The position numbers were made by a program, and so were the translations under genes. The notes beneath the pieces are model-generated. The model searched no databases, was not told where the DNA came from, and saw nothing but the letters and a program-made list of their open reading frames with translations. Positions 25,962 through 34,020 of a stretch of 64,000 nt of DNA are shown one piece after another; positions within the stretch are counted from its first letter, which is position 1; each line of letters opens with the position of its first letter. Origin of the DNA: an uncultured Bacteroidota bacterium. Its GTDB lineage: Bacteria; Bacteroidota; Bacteroidia; Chitinophagales; Chitinophagaceae. Where the stretch lies: contig CAIRYK010000016.1 of assembly GCA_903882805.1 (NCBI GenBank), positions 1 to 64,000 on the forward strand. Reading direction: 5' to 3'.

Positions 25962-27701
25962 ATGTTCCATAAAAAGTACTTTTTACTCACCTGCTTGTCT
26001 GTGCTTATGGCTACCGGCCTTATGGCGCAGGAAAGCCAGCCGCAGCAGTCAGGGTCGGATACTACAAAGCGTCCGTCTATGCAATGGTCTAATCGCGACA
26101 TGACTTACCGGAGTAAAAACTACGATGTGCTTGATTCGGCTTATTATCCTAAGTTTCGTCGCAAGCAGTTCAAAAAATATTTAGATCATCAGGAGATTTT
26201 TCCACCCAAGCCCCGCAATATGTGGGAGGCCGGGCTGGGCTTCGGGCTATATAATGTTGTAGGCAATGTGCCTACGCTTATGCTTTGGGATAAAGGCGGC
26301 GGGGGCTTTCATATACATGTGCGCAAGTCGCTGGGCTATGTGTTTTCTGCCCGCTTGCAGTATATATATGGCGTTGCCAAAAACCTCGATCGCCAGTCTA
26401 CTACCGGTTTTGGCGCGCCCTACACGCAGTGGGGTTATGTGCCGGGCTATTACGATCCGTCTGTTGGGCAGCCTACGCCGGTGTATAGAAGCACCCGTAT
26501 GGAGTCGTCGCAGCTCAACCTCGACCTCATGCTCAATGCCTACAATATCAATTTCCACCACGCGCGCAATCAGTTTTCGGTGTTCGCCTACTTTGGCTTT
26601 GGCGCTTTGGGCTACAAAACCCGCGTCAATGCGCTCGATGGCAAATACCAGCCCTACAACTTTGGCACGATAGTAAGCAACCCCAACGATAAGAACTCTA
26701 AGATCAGGAAAGACCTGCAGAGTAAAATGGACAAAACTTACGAAACCCCTGCCGAAACCAACAACGGAGCTACTATACTTGACAAGAAAACGCTCGATTT
26801 TGCGCCCAGCATGGGCCTCGGGTTTCAGTACAAAATAAACAAGCAGTTCAACTTCCAGATAGAGGATCGGTATACCTTCCCTACCGACGGCTACCTCGAC
26901 GGTACTATATTTGGTAAAAACCTGGGCGATAACGCTGCAGCCACCGGCCGCACCAACGACGCTATCAACTACTTCTCGCTGGGCATCAATTACAATGTAA
27001 AGTACAAGAAGAAATCGGTTGAGCCGCTGTACTGGATCAATCCGCTGGATCATGCCTATAGCGAAATGTCGTACCCGCGCCACATGATACTGCCCAACCC
27101 TGTATTGCCCGACGAAGACGCCGACGGTATAACAGACCAGTTTGACAAATGCCCCAAAACGCCTAAAGGCGTGGCGGTAGACGCTCATGGCTGTCCGCTG
27201 GATGCTGATGGCGATGGTGTGCCGGACTATAAAGACAAGCAGCTGATAACCCCAACCGAGTGCCAGCCTGTAGACGCCGACGGCGTGGGCCACTGCCCTT
27301 GCCCCGACGACTGCCTGGATAAGATGGGCGGTCGCGACCCGAGAGGCGGCAAGTGCGGCGCTATAGAGCCGGGTACGCTTATGTTTACCGGAGGATCTAT
27401 GCAGATAAGCAATGGTATGAAGGTAAAACTTTCTAACCTTGCCAGCCAAATGTCGGCCAGCCCTACCTGCAAGGTGGTGATAATAGGCGGCGGCAGCGGC
27501 AGCAAGCAAAAAGAGCAACACTCGTGGGAGCATGTAAACGCTATAATTGAGTACATGAGCGAAAGCAACAACATAAGTCGCGACCGCTTTATATTTAAGT
27601 ATGGCGAGGCCGGCGATGAAAACATTGTAACCTTCAGAACCGCCAATGCCGACGAAGCCGGCACCGGCGTAGTGCCTCCCCCACACCCCGAGATAAAATA
27701 A
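25962..27701 (+). CDS. OmpA-family outer-membrane protein with thrombospondin type 3 repeats
   Basis: 579 residues from the ATG at 25962, where a signal peptide begins (MFHKKYFLLTCLSVLMATGLMAQ). A beta-barrel-like region (about 70-350) is followed by calcium-binding TSP3 repeats (DEDADGITDQFDKCPKTPKG, LDADGDGVPDYKDK). The C-terminal domain (from about 475, FTGGSMQISNGMKVKLSNLA) has the layout of an OmpA peptidoglycan-binding domain but is divergent. It would link the outer membrane to the cell wall. It has its own promoter and terminator. A 522-codon open frame on the opposite strand is a codon-bias shadow. Confidence 0.85.
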   Translation: MFHKKYFLLTCLSVLMATGLMAQESQPQQSGSDTTKRPSMQWSNRDMTYRSKNYDVLDSAYYPKFRRKQFKKYLDHQEIFPPKPRNMWEAGLGFGLYNVVGNVPTLMLWDKGGGGFHIHVRKSLGYVFSARLQYIYGVAKNLDRQSTTGFGAPYTQWGYVPGYYDPSVGQPTPVYRSTRMESSQLNLDLMLNAYNINFHHARNQFSVFAYFGFGALGYKTRVNALDGKYQPYNFGTIVSNPNDKNSKIRKDLQSKMDKTYETPAETNNGATILDKKTLDFAPSMGLGFQYKINKQFNFQIEDRYTFPTDGYLDGTIFGKNLGDNAAATGRTNDAINYFSLGINYNVKYKKKSVEPLYWINPLDHAYSEMSYPRHMILPNPVLPDEDADGITDQFDKCPKTPKGVAVDAHGCPLDADGDGVPDYKDKQLITPTECQPVDADGVGHCPCPDDCLDKMGGRDPRGGKCGAIEPGTLMFTGGSMQISNGMKVKLSNLASQMSASPTCKVVIIGGGSGSKQKEQHSWEHVNAIIEYMSESNNISRDRFIFKYGEAGDENIVTFRTANADEAGTGVVPPPHPEIK

Positions 27702-27722
27702 ATAACATTGATATGATAAACG

Positions 27723-27749
27723 AAAAGCCCGCTTTGATGCGGGCTTTTT
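27723..27749 (+). terminator. rho-independent terminator
   Basis: The stem aaaagcccgc / gcgggctttt (10 bp) with loop tttgat and a T-run, 21 bp after the OmpA-like stop codon. A strong bidirectional terminator. Confidence 0.9.
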
Positions 27750-27790
27750 AGTATGTGTATAGCAGAAGTTGTAATCATCCCTTTCACATC

Positions 27791-27851
27791 TGGCGCGAGT
27801 GTCCCGCAGGATCACTCGTGTCTTGCTAAAGTAGCCGGTTTGTAACCGGCG
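27791..27851 (+). repeat. dispersed two-hairpin repeat, copy A
   Basis: Hairpin 1 is cgagtg...cactcg (27796-27818) and hairpin 2 is gccggtttgtaaccggc (27834-27850). The whole unit recurs at 29591-29650 with only a few differences. The two copies flank the T9SS gene at 27998-29554. Confidence 0.85.
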
Positions 27852-27997
27852 TTACGGTTCGCGGAGGCGCCCCTCGCCAAACCCATTCAGGGCAATTGTA
27901 GCGCTTAGCGCGCTGACTGCAAAACACACCCACACGCCCATTTTTTCACTAATAAAAATAAAAAACCACCTAACTTTACTTGTATAAATATCGCGCT

Positions 27998-29554
27998 ATG
28001 AAAACTATCCTCACCCTACTATTCCTTACATGTAGCATACTACAAGCACAAGCACAAATACAATGGCAACGATGCTATGGAGGCGCTATAGAAGACCAAG
28101 GTAATGCTATAAGGACAACTTATGATGGAGGGTACATAATTACAGGGTACACAGGTTCTAATGACGGTGATGTAAGCGGCGGACATGGCGGCGCTGATGG
28201 GTGGGTGGTGAAGATAACTGCCACAGGAGCCATAGAATGGCAAAAATGCTTTGGCGGCAGCGATGCTGATTTTTTGAACGACATAAGGCAAACCCCCGAC
28301 AGCGGATATATAGTTGTGGGCGCCACCTACTCCACCGATGGCGATGTAGTAGGCAACCATGGCTATAACGATATGTGGGTTTTAAAGTTATCACCCATCG
28401 GTGCGCTACAATGGCAAAAGTGCCTTGGCGGCAATGGAGGAGAAAACGCTTATGCCGTTGGGCTTACAAATGATGGCGGTTATATTGTTGCCGGCAATAC
28501 AGGGTCTGATAATAATGGTGATGTGGCTGCAAACCATGGTAGCGGAGATGAATGGATAGTAAAACTAACAGATACAGGCAGTATAGCGTGGGCAAAATGC
28601 TACGGAGGACGTGCTAATGACTATCCGGCCTCTGTGCAGCAGACTTTTGATGGCGGCTACATAGTAGGCGGCACCTCAAAGTCGGTAGATGGCGATGTAA
28701 CAGCCCACCGTGGGCCAAATGACAACCGCAATCTTTGGGTGATTAAGATAACGGATACCGGTAGGCTGGAATGGGAGCGATCGCTGGGGCATTATTCCGG
28801 CTTTGGCTCGCAGGGGCAATTAGGCGGGGCTACTATACAAACGAGCGATAGCGGCTATGTTGTAGCAGGGGCTACCTATTCGGGAGGAGATGATGTTACT
28901 GGATACGTAGGTTTAGCCGACCAGAATGGTAACGGCTGGGTAGTAAAATTGAACAAAAGCGGCGCTAAGCAATGGGACAGATGTGTTGTATTGAGCGCAG
29001 GAACTGGAATAGATGCAATTACACAAACAGCAGATGGAGGTTACTTTTTTGCAGGAAGAGATAATAACAGTCCATTCGATGCATTTGCATTATTTGGCAA
29101 GCTAACAAGAACCGGTGCACTCGACTGGGTATCCAGATATGGAGGTGCATCAGATTCCCGCTACCCACCTTATGGTACAAGATTTAATGCGGTAGCCATA
29201 ACTACCGATGGCAACGCCATAGCTGCAGGATATACAGATGCAATTGATGGCGATGTTTCTGGTTATCATGACCATGTAGACTGTTGGGTGGTGAAGTTTG
29301 GCGAACATAGCAGTGTAGCTGATGTTGCGCAAACTAATACAATAACCGTTTCCCCAAATCCAGCAAGACAAATAGTAAACATCAAAGCCGCCGCCATCAT
29401 AACTCGTCTATCCATTACTAACACCTTGGGTCAACAGGTTTTCACCGGCAATTACAACGGCAGTAATGCACAAATAGATGTAACAGCTTTGCCCATCGGC
29501 ATGTACTTTGTAAAAATAAACGATACGGAAACGGTTAGGTTTTTGAAGGAGTAA
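27998..29554 (+). CDS. T9SS-sorted secreted repeat protein
   Basis: 518 residues from the ATG at 27998 (signal peptide MKTILTLLFLTCSILQAQAQ). The body has about six repeats of roughly 55 residues, each with a core such as DGGYIVAGxTxSxDGDV followed by DxWVVKLxxTGxxxWxKCYGG, probably a beta-propeller or delta-60 repeat-like structure. The last 75 residues (VSPNPARQIVNIKA ... PIGMYFVKINDTETVRFLKE) form a type A T9SS sorting domain. It is exported by T9SS and probably attached to the surface. Ligand and function are unknown. Flanked on both sides by the same two-hairpin repeat. Confidence 0.85.
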   Translation: MKTILTLLFLTCSILQAQAQIQWQRCYGGAIEDQGNAIRTTYDGGYIITGYTGSNDGDVSGGHGGADGWVVKITATGAIEWQKCFGGSDADFLNDIRQTPDSGYIVVGATYSTDGDVVGNHGYNDMWVLKLSPIGALQWQKCLGGNGGENAYAVGLTNDGGYIVAGNTGSDNNGDVAANHGSGDEWIVKLTDTGSIAWAKCYGGRANDYPASVQQTFDGGYIVGGTSKSVDGDVTAHRGPNDNRNLWVIKITDTGRLEWERSLGHYSGFGSQGQLGGATIQTSDSGYVVAGATYSGGDDVTGYVGLADQNGNGWVVKLNKSGAKQWDRCVVLSAGTGIDAITQTADGGYFFAGRDNNSPFDAFALFGKLTRTGALDWVSRYGGASDSRYPPYGTRFNAVAITTDGNAIAAGYTDAIDGDVSGYHDHVDCWVVKFGEHSSVADVAQTNTITVSPNPARQIVNIKAAAIITRLSITNTLGQQVFTGNYNGSNAQIDVTALPIGMYFVKINDTETVRFLKE

Positions 29555-29590
29555 GGGGTGGCACAAAACGCACCGCTACAGTACCCATCT

Positions 29591-29650
29591 GCCGCGAGTG
29601 TTCCGCAGGATCACTCGTGTCTTGCTTAAGTAGCCGGTTTGTAACTGGCG
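29591..29650 (+). repeat. dispersed two-hairpin repeat, copy B
   Basis: Same arrangement as 27791-27851: cgagtg...cactcg (29595-29617) and gccggtttgtaactggc (29633-29649). The second stem carries one substitution that weakens pairing. Confidence 0.85.
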
Positions 29651-29820
29651 TAATGAGTATCAATAACAACCACTATACGCACAAAATATACAGAGCATTT
29701 CGCAAGTGGCTACAAACCTTGGTCTCCTATCAGAATTGCCCGCAATGGTCGCGCATCGGCGGGGCTCTACGATGCCTAATTGACTATATTATTTATTCGA
29801 AAATCATCAAGGCAATTTAA

Positions 29821-29880
29821 TAATTAGCTAAAATCAAGGTTCAGAAAACTATCCAATAATTAACTAAAATCAGGGTTCAG
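29821..29880 (+). repeat. 36-bp tandem duplication at the end of the four-gene operon
   Basis: The unit starting taattagctaaaatcaagg (29821) is repeated from 29857 as taattaactaaaatcaggg. The second copy contains the stop codon of the minus-strand gene (29870-29872), so its last codons and stop context are duplicated into the 3' flank. Confidence 0.8.
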
Positions 29881-31414
29881 TAACTAGCCCTTTCAGCCGC
29901 TCAATACTTTGCTTATAGTTGGGGTCGGCGTCTTGTATTTGGGTGTAGTGGGCTTCGTTTTCTGTTATGGCGGCTATGGTTTTGCGCACTGCTTTGGGGG
30001 TTACCTGCAGTTTTTCGGCAAGGTCGTTTATTTCCAGTTTGGTATTTAGCTTGCCGGTATAGTAAAGCAGTGCATCGGCCAGCCATACGTCGGCCTTGTT
30101 GGGTTCATTGGCGCTGTAGGTTTTCAGGCCGCTGGTCAGGTCGGTTAGGTGTTCACGCAGTGCGTTTTTTAGCGTGTTCTTAATGCTGCGTTGCACATTG
30201 TTTTTCAGTTGGCGGTACTCAATTTTGGCTGCCCTCACCAGCGGTACATCCAGCGTATCGGGATGATAAGTCGTCCATAGGGTGTCGGTATAGAGGTGTT
30301 CTGCTATTTTGTCGGCAATCGCGCCATCAGCTATTATCTCTTCGTTTTGGGTAGTGGCCTGCACTATGGCGCGCATACCGGCCAGCAACATACATGGGGC
30401 CGTAACAGTAACCGGCGGCAGCGGCAACCCAAAGTGTTTTGCCGCCATTATTTGCAAGGCCTGCACATCGGGGCTTTCCTTGCCCAGTAGGTGCGGCAGA
30501 TTTTCGGTTACGGTCTGGTATAGCGGATCGGGCGTTGATTTAGGGTTTAGGAAGTACACATAGGCAGCCAGCATAGCCAGCATGGGGTTGTACCATTTTT
30601 CGTGCACAAACGCGCTCAGCTCCTGCGGCGGAAAGTAGTATATGCCATTCTGCATTTTTTGCAATACGCCCTCTATTACCGCATTGTTTCGGCTAAATGC
30701 ATAATAATCGTTGGGCTGATTGATGGCTATGCGCGCCGATGCAAACAACGGTTCGCTGCCAAACATCATAAAGAGTTGCGTTTGCCAGCCGTTGGCCACA
30801 TATACCGGCATTTCGCGATTAGCCCCCTTGCCCTCGTAGCGCAGGTAGTAGGTACCGGCCGCCAGCGGCGACTGAAACGCCATCCAGCCGTAGGCTATAT
30901 CTTGCGCTATGTGCGGCGGCTTTAGCTGCAGCAGTCGCTTGCGGTCGGGGCCCAGTAGCGAGAACCCCTTGCCCAGGCTGCGGCGGCGCTTATTGTTGGC
31001 GGCGCTGGCCGAGTGGTCGAGGTACCGGAAAAACAACAAGAGCGAGCCATTACCATCATCGCCCACCTGCAGCGAGCGCTTATTGCAGGTGGCCTGTGTG
31101 GCATACCTTTTTACCTGATCGCTATAGTATTCGTGGGTAGAGCCAAAGTTGGCCGCCACTACCGATGATACTACCGGCGGCGTTTGCAGTACTACGTCTG
31201 TTTTATCGCGGTCCAGCGTCACGTATTGTTCTTCCATACCTTCGTTCAGGCGCAGGGTTACGTGATACAGGCCCTTGGGTAGTTCGGCATTTATCTGGCA
31301 GTAGCCCTTGGCCACTTCTTCCATATAGCCGTTTTCTATACTCAGATGTGCAAACTCCTCCATTGGTCCGGCAGCGCGCACATGCAGTTTATAAAGTTGT
31401 TTATCAGAAGTCAT
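29870..31414 (-). CDS. unknown protein, last gene of the caspase operon
   Basis: 514 residues, no signal peptide. The N-terminal ~80 residues look like a beta-sandwich (ELPKGLYHVTLRLNEGMEEQ) and resemble the C-terminal domain of the neighbouring caspase (PLTKGVYTITDANTGREEY). A second beta region spans about 85-230. The centre (about 255-345) is helical, and the C-terminus contains a helix-turn-helix-like stretch (NDLAEKLQVTPKAVRKTIAA). I recognise no family. It overlaps the caspase gene by 11 bp, so the two are co-translated. It may be the sensor, regulator or target of the caspase, which is inference only. Confidence 0.75.
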   Translation of the reverse strand: MTSDKQLYKLHVRAAGPMEEFAHLSIENGYMEEVAKGYCQINAELPKGLYHVTLRLNEGMEEQYVTLDRDKTDVVLQTPPVVSSVVAANFGSTHEYYSDQVKRYATQATCNKRSLQVGDDGNGSLLLFFRYLDHSASAANNKRRRSLGKGFSLLGPDRKRLLQLKPPHIAQDIAYGWMAFQSPLAAGTYYLRYEGKGANREMPVYVANGWQTQLFMMFGSEPLFASARIAINQPNDYYAFSRNNAVIEGVLQKMQNGIYYFPPQELSAFVHEKWYNPMLAMLAAYVYFLNPKSTPDPLYQTVTENLPHLLGKESPDVQALQIMAAKHFGLPLPPVTVTAPCMLLAGMRAIVQATTQNEEIIADGAIADKIAEHLYTDTLWTTYHPDTLDVPLVRAAKIEYRQLKNNVQRSIKNTLKNALREHLTDLTSGLKTYSANEPNKADVWLADALLYYTGKLNTKLEINDLAEKLQVTPKAVRKTIAAITENEAHYTQIQDADPNYKQSIERLKGLVTEP

Positions 31415-32459
31415 AGTTTTTGGTTTGTGCTTGAGCAGAAACGTTTATTACAATATATTCTTCCCTGCCGGTATTGGCATCGGTTATGGTGTACACGCCC
31501 TTGGTAAGGGGCAATACCCATGTATCGCCGGCTGCGGCGCTACCCTGCCGCACAGGGTCGAGCGCAGGGTCTACAAGCGTATAGTCGCCATCGGTCTTAA
31601 AGCGCAATGTAAGCTCGGTGGTTTGTACTGGTCGCTTAAAAATGACCGGGTTGAACAGTTTTGCCGGGCTACCCTTAAAGAAAAAGTCGGCCGATTGCCG
31701 CTGGTTGCTACTCTTAGCGCGGTCTTCGGTACCCTTTTTCACAAAATTCACCAGCGACTCTATAGTTATTTCGCCCCTGCCATTTGTAGCTCCGCCTTGT
31801 AGGCCGGCAAGTAAAGCCCGCGTAAAATGCCCGGTAATCAAAGCATTGCCATCAGTTACCGATGCCGCTTCGAATGCCGGATTCTCAAACTCGCTGGCAA
31901 ACAGCGCCAAGGCCATTGTTGTGCCGCCGCCCGGACGGGGCCAACCCAGCATGGGCTGCGTGGGTATGGCATTTATCTTACGGTCGCGGCAACAGTCGAA
32001 AAACAGGAACACATCTTCAAACAAATCAGACTCCACAATAAGGTCGAAATAGCTTTTAGACGACAGCGCAGCATTACGAAAGCGGTTTGACCACTTGGGC
32101 AGGCATAGCCCGTTGATATCCCACTTAGCGCCAAATCCATGACCCGAAAAATAGAAGTACAACCTTCGGAAACCATTGGCTGAACCGTCAGTAAATATCA
32201 CGTCGAGTGCAGCATCAATATCATCCTGCAGCGGCCTAAACGGTTTGGGTGTAGGGTCGGAGGGTATAAAGTGGCAATTGCCGGGCGGCAAGTTACCCCC
32301 GTTGGCATCCAGCAGCCAGTCTTTAAACAACTGCGCATCATTGAGCGGACCATTCAGGGGCGTTAGCTCCATATAGTCGTTTATGCCTATTACTATGGCA
32401 TAGTCTTTATTGTTATTTGCCGCCGGTTGTTGTGCCGGCGGCGTGTTTTCAGTGGGCAT
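31404..32459 (-). CDS. caspase-family (C14) peptidase
   Basis: 351 residues with no signal peptide, so cytosolic. The caspase-like (CD clan) core is clear: YAIVIGINDY at 20-29, YFYFSGHGFG with catalytic His107, and VFLFFDCCRDR with the catalytic Cys at 156 or 157. The domain ends near 240. The C-terminal ~85 residues form a separate beta-rich domain (LTLRFKTDGDYTL ... LTKGVYTITD) that resembles the start of the next protein. Prokaryotic caspases of this kind cleave proteins in regulated death or signalling pathways. The gene is 6 bp after the hydrolase gene and overlaps the following gene by 11 bp. Confidence 0.92.
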   Translation of the reverse strand: MPTENTPPAQQPAANNNKDYAIVIGINDYMELTPLNGPLNDAQLFKDWLLDANGGNLPPGNCHFIPSDPTPKPFRPLQDDIDAALDVIFTDGSANGFRRLYFYFSGHGFGAKWDINGLCLPKWSNRFRNAALSSKSYFDLIVESDLFEDVFLFFDCCRDRKINAIPTQPMLGWPRPGGGTTMALALFASEFENPAFEAASVTDGNALITGHFTRALLAGLQGGATNGRGEITIESLVNFVKKGTEDRAKSSNQRQSADFFFKGSPAKLFNPVIFKRPVQTTELTLRFKTDGDYTLVDPALDPVRQGSAAAGDTWVLPLTKGVYTITDANTGREEYIVINVSAQAQTKNYDF

Positions 32460-32465
32460 GGTCGG

Positions 32466-33935
32466 TTATTTTATTACCTCTACAATACTATCCAACGTAG
32501 GCTCAAACTGATTGTCGAAGTTGCCGTGCTTGGTAGATTCGCTCCTGAAGCCGGGTAGCGCATGTTTGTCGGTTACAGAAAATACCGCATGGCCGGGCTG
32601 GTTCATAAACGCTAAAATATCGTTCAGCATAGTTTCGTTTTGGTAGGGCGACTGGCCAAACAGATATCGCTGCATACCCAGTATGCGGGCATCGTTTTCA
32701 TCGTGCTCCAGTATACCCGATATAAGGTACAGCAGCGAACGGGTATATATGGGCGAAAATAACCGGTCTTTTATCTCGTATTCCTCTTGCATGGTAAACA
32801 TGCGGAAAGTTTGGAAACTGCTTTTGTTGGCTAATAGCGTGTCATGAAACAAATCTGACCGGCAAGCTGGGGCCATAAATACTATGTGCCTTATTTGTGC
32901 CGCGCAGCCGGAGGCAAGGTATTGCGTAAGGAAATGACAAATAACAATGGAGCCTGCCGAATGGCCAATGAGGTCTATGGTTACACCGGCATTCGCATCG
33001 GCATAGGCTTTAAGTTTTGTAAGCAGGTAGCGGCCGGCATGTTGGTCTGTGCCGGTAGTACCCGGCGCGTCGTCGGCCCACATTTCTTCGGCTTTATCTT
33101 TCATGCTGCCCCACAGCCATACACCCAGATCGTCCATATACAGCTCGCGCAGCAGCTCTTCTATAATTGTAGGGTAAAAGCCGTGGTCGTGACCGCTGAT
33201 GTGGCGCTTTATTACCCGTATCAGTATGGCTGCAGCCGATTTCACCAGTTTTATTGCCGAAAACAACCCACGTGCACCCTTGTTTGGCCCGTCGGTTACC
33301 TTGTCTATATTCAGCAAGTTGCGGTTGGTAGTATCGTCGAGGTTGGCTAAAGCCTGCTCCAGGTCTGTGCCATCGCTTATTTCGTATTCTATGCTGGCCA
33401 GTATTTCGTCGTTGAGGGCTTTGTCGTTGCCGGCGGTTATGGTTGCAGAGCGTTTACCCACATTCACCACTATGTTATCAAAGGGTGCATCGGTGTTCAT
33501 CTCGGTACGTATTTCGGTATAGCTCATGCCGCCTACCCCACGCGCGCCAGTAATGCCCGGCACATCGATGCCCAGCTTATCGCCGGCCACCTTTATCAGC
33601 TTTTCGAGCAGTTTCTTGAAGAAAGCCGTTTTATAAATATCCCCCAGATTTTGTCCTATTGTTTCAAACAGACCTGTTTCCCATATAAATGATATGGGGT
33701 GCACATCGGTATTGCCGGTAATGAGCGGTGTAATGTGGTTAGCGGTATTCATACCCGATTTAGCGCTTACCAGTCCGCCATGAAAATACAAGCCTATTTT
33801 CTTTTTGCCATTGGCTTGCAGGTGCGCAAACAGGGCGTCCACATCGGCTGGCGCGGTGTCGAATTCGCTGTTGCCCGATGGGCGGAAAGTTCCGTTTTTT
33901 CCTACGTTTACGTAGTTGAGTTTTGAAAGTGTCAT
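32466..33935 (-). CDS. alpha/beta hydrolase (lipase/esterase-like) of the caspase operon
   Basis: 489 residues. An N-terminal strand with GLYFHGGLVSAKSG (oxyanion-type HGG at 52-54) and the nucleophile elbow DLIGHSAGS with Ser326 identify an alpha/beta hydrolase, probably acting on esters or lipids. An acidic residue and a late His complete the triad but cannot be placed by eye. A long insertion (about 110-300) separates the first strands from the elbow. No signal peptide. It lies 6 bp upstream of the caspase gene and 85 bp downstream of the dipeptidase homologue. Confidence 0.85.
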   Translation of the reverse strand: MTLSKLNYVNVGKNGTFRPSGNSEFDTAPADVDALFAHLQANGKKKIGLYFHGGLVSAKSGMNTANHITPLITGNTDVHPISFIWETGLFETIGQNLGDIYKTAFFKKLLEKLIKVAGDKLGIDVPGITGARGVGGMSYTEIRTEMNTDAPFDNIVVNVGKRSATITAGNDKALNDEILASIEYEISDGTDLEQALANLDDTTNRNLLNIDKVTDGPNKGARGLFSAIKLVKSAAAILIRVIKRHISGHDHGFYPTIIEELLRELYMDDLGVWLWGSMKDKAEEMWADDAPGTTGTDQHAGRYLLTKLKAYADANAGVTIDLIGHSAGSIVICHFLTQYLASGCAAQIRHIVFMAPACRSDLFHDTLLANKSSFQTFRMFTMQEEYEIKDRLFSPIYTRSLLYLISGILEHDENDARILGMQRYLFGQSPYQNETMLNDILAFMNQPGHAVFSVTDKHALPGFRSESTKHGNFDNQFEPTLDSIVEVIK

Positions 33936-34020
33936 TTTCTATTGGTTTTTGAGTTTGATAATAATAGTTGACTGATAGGTCGTTACTCCGGCCCTTTGGT
34001 TTTTGTTAAGAGCGCAGCCG

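Noticed and set aside
26247-27815. 522-codon open frame on the minus strand opposite the OmpA-like gene
   Set aside because: It lies almost wholly within the OmpA-like gene, which has a signal peptide, TSP3 motifs, promoter and terminator. The antisense product has no domain and reflects codon bias of the real gene.
27998-29554. Regular repetition read as DNA tandem repeat
   Set aside because: The repeats are conserved at the protein level and diverged in DNA, consistent with a beta-propeller-type protein.
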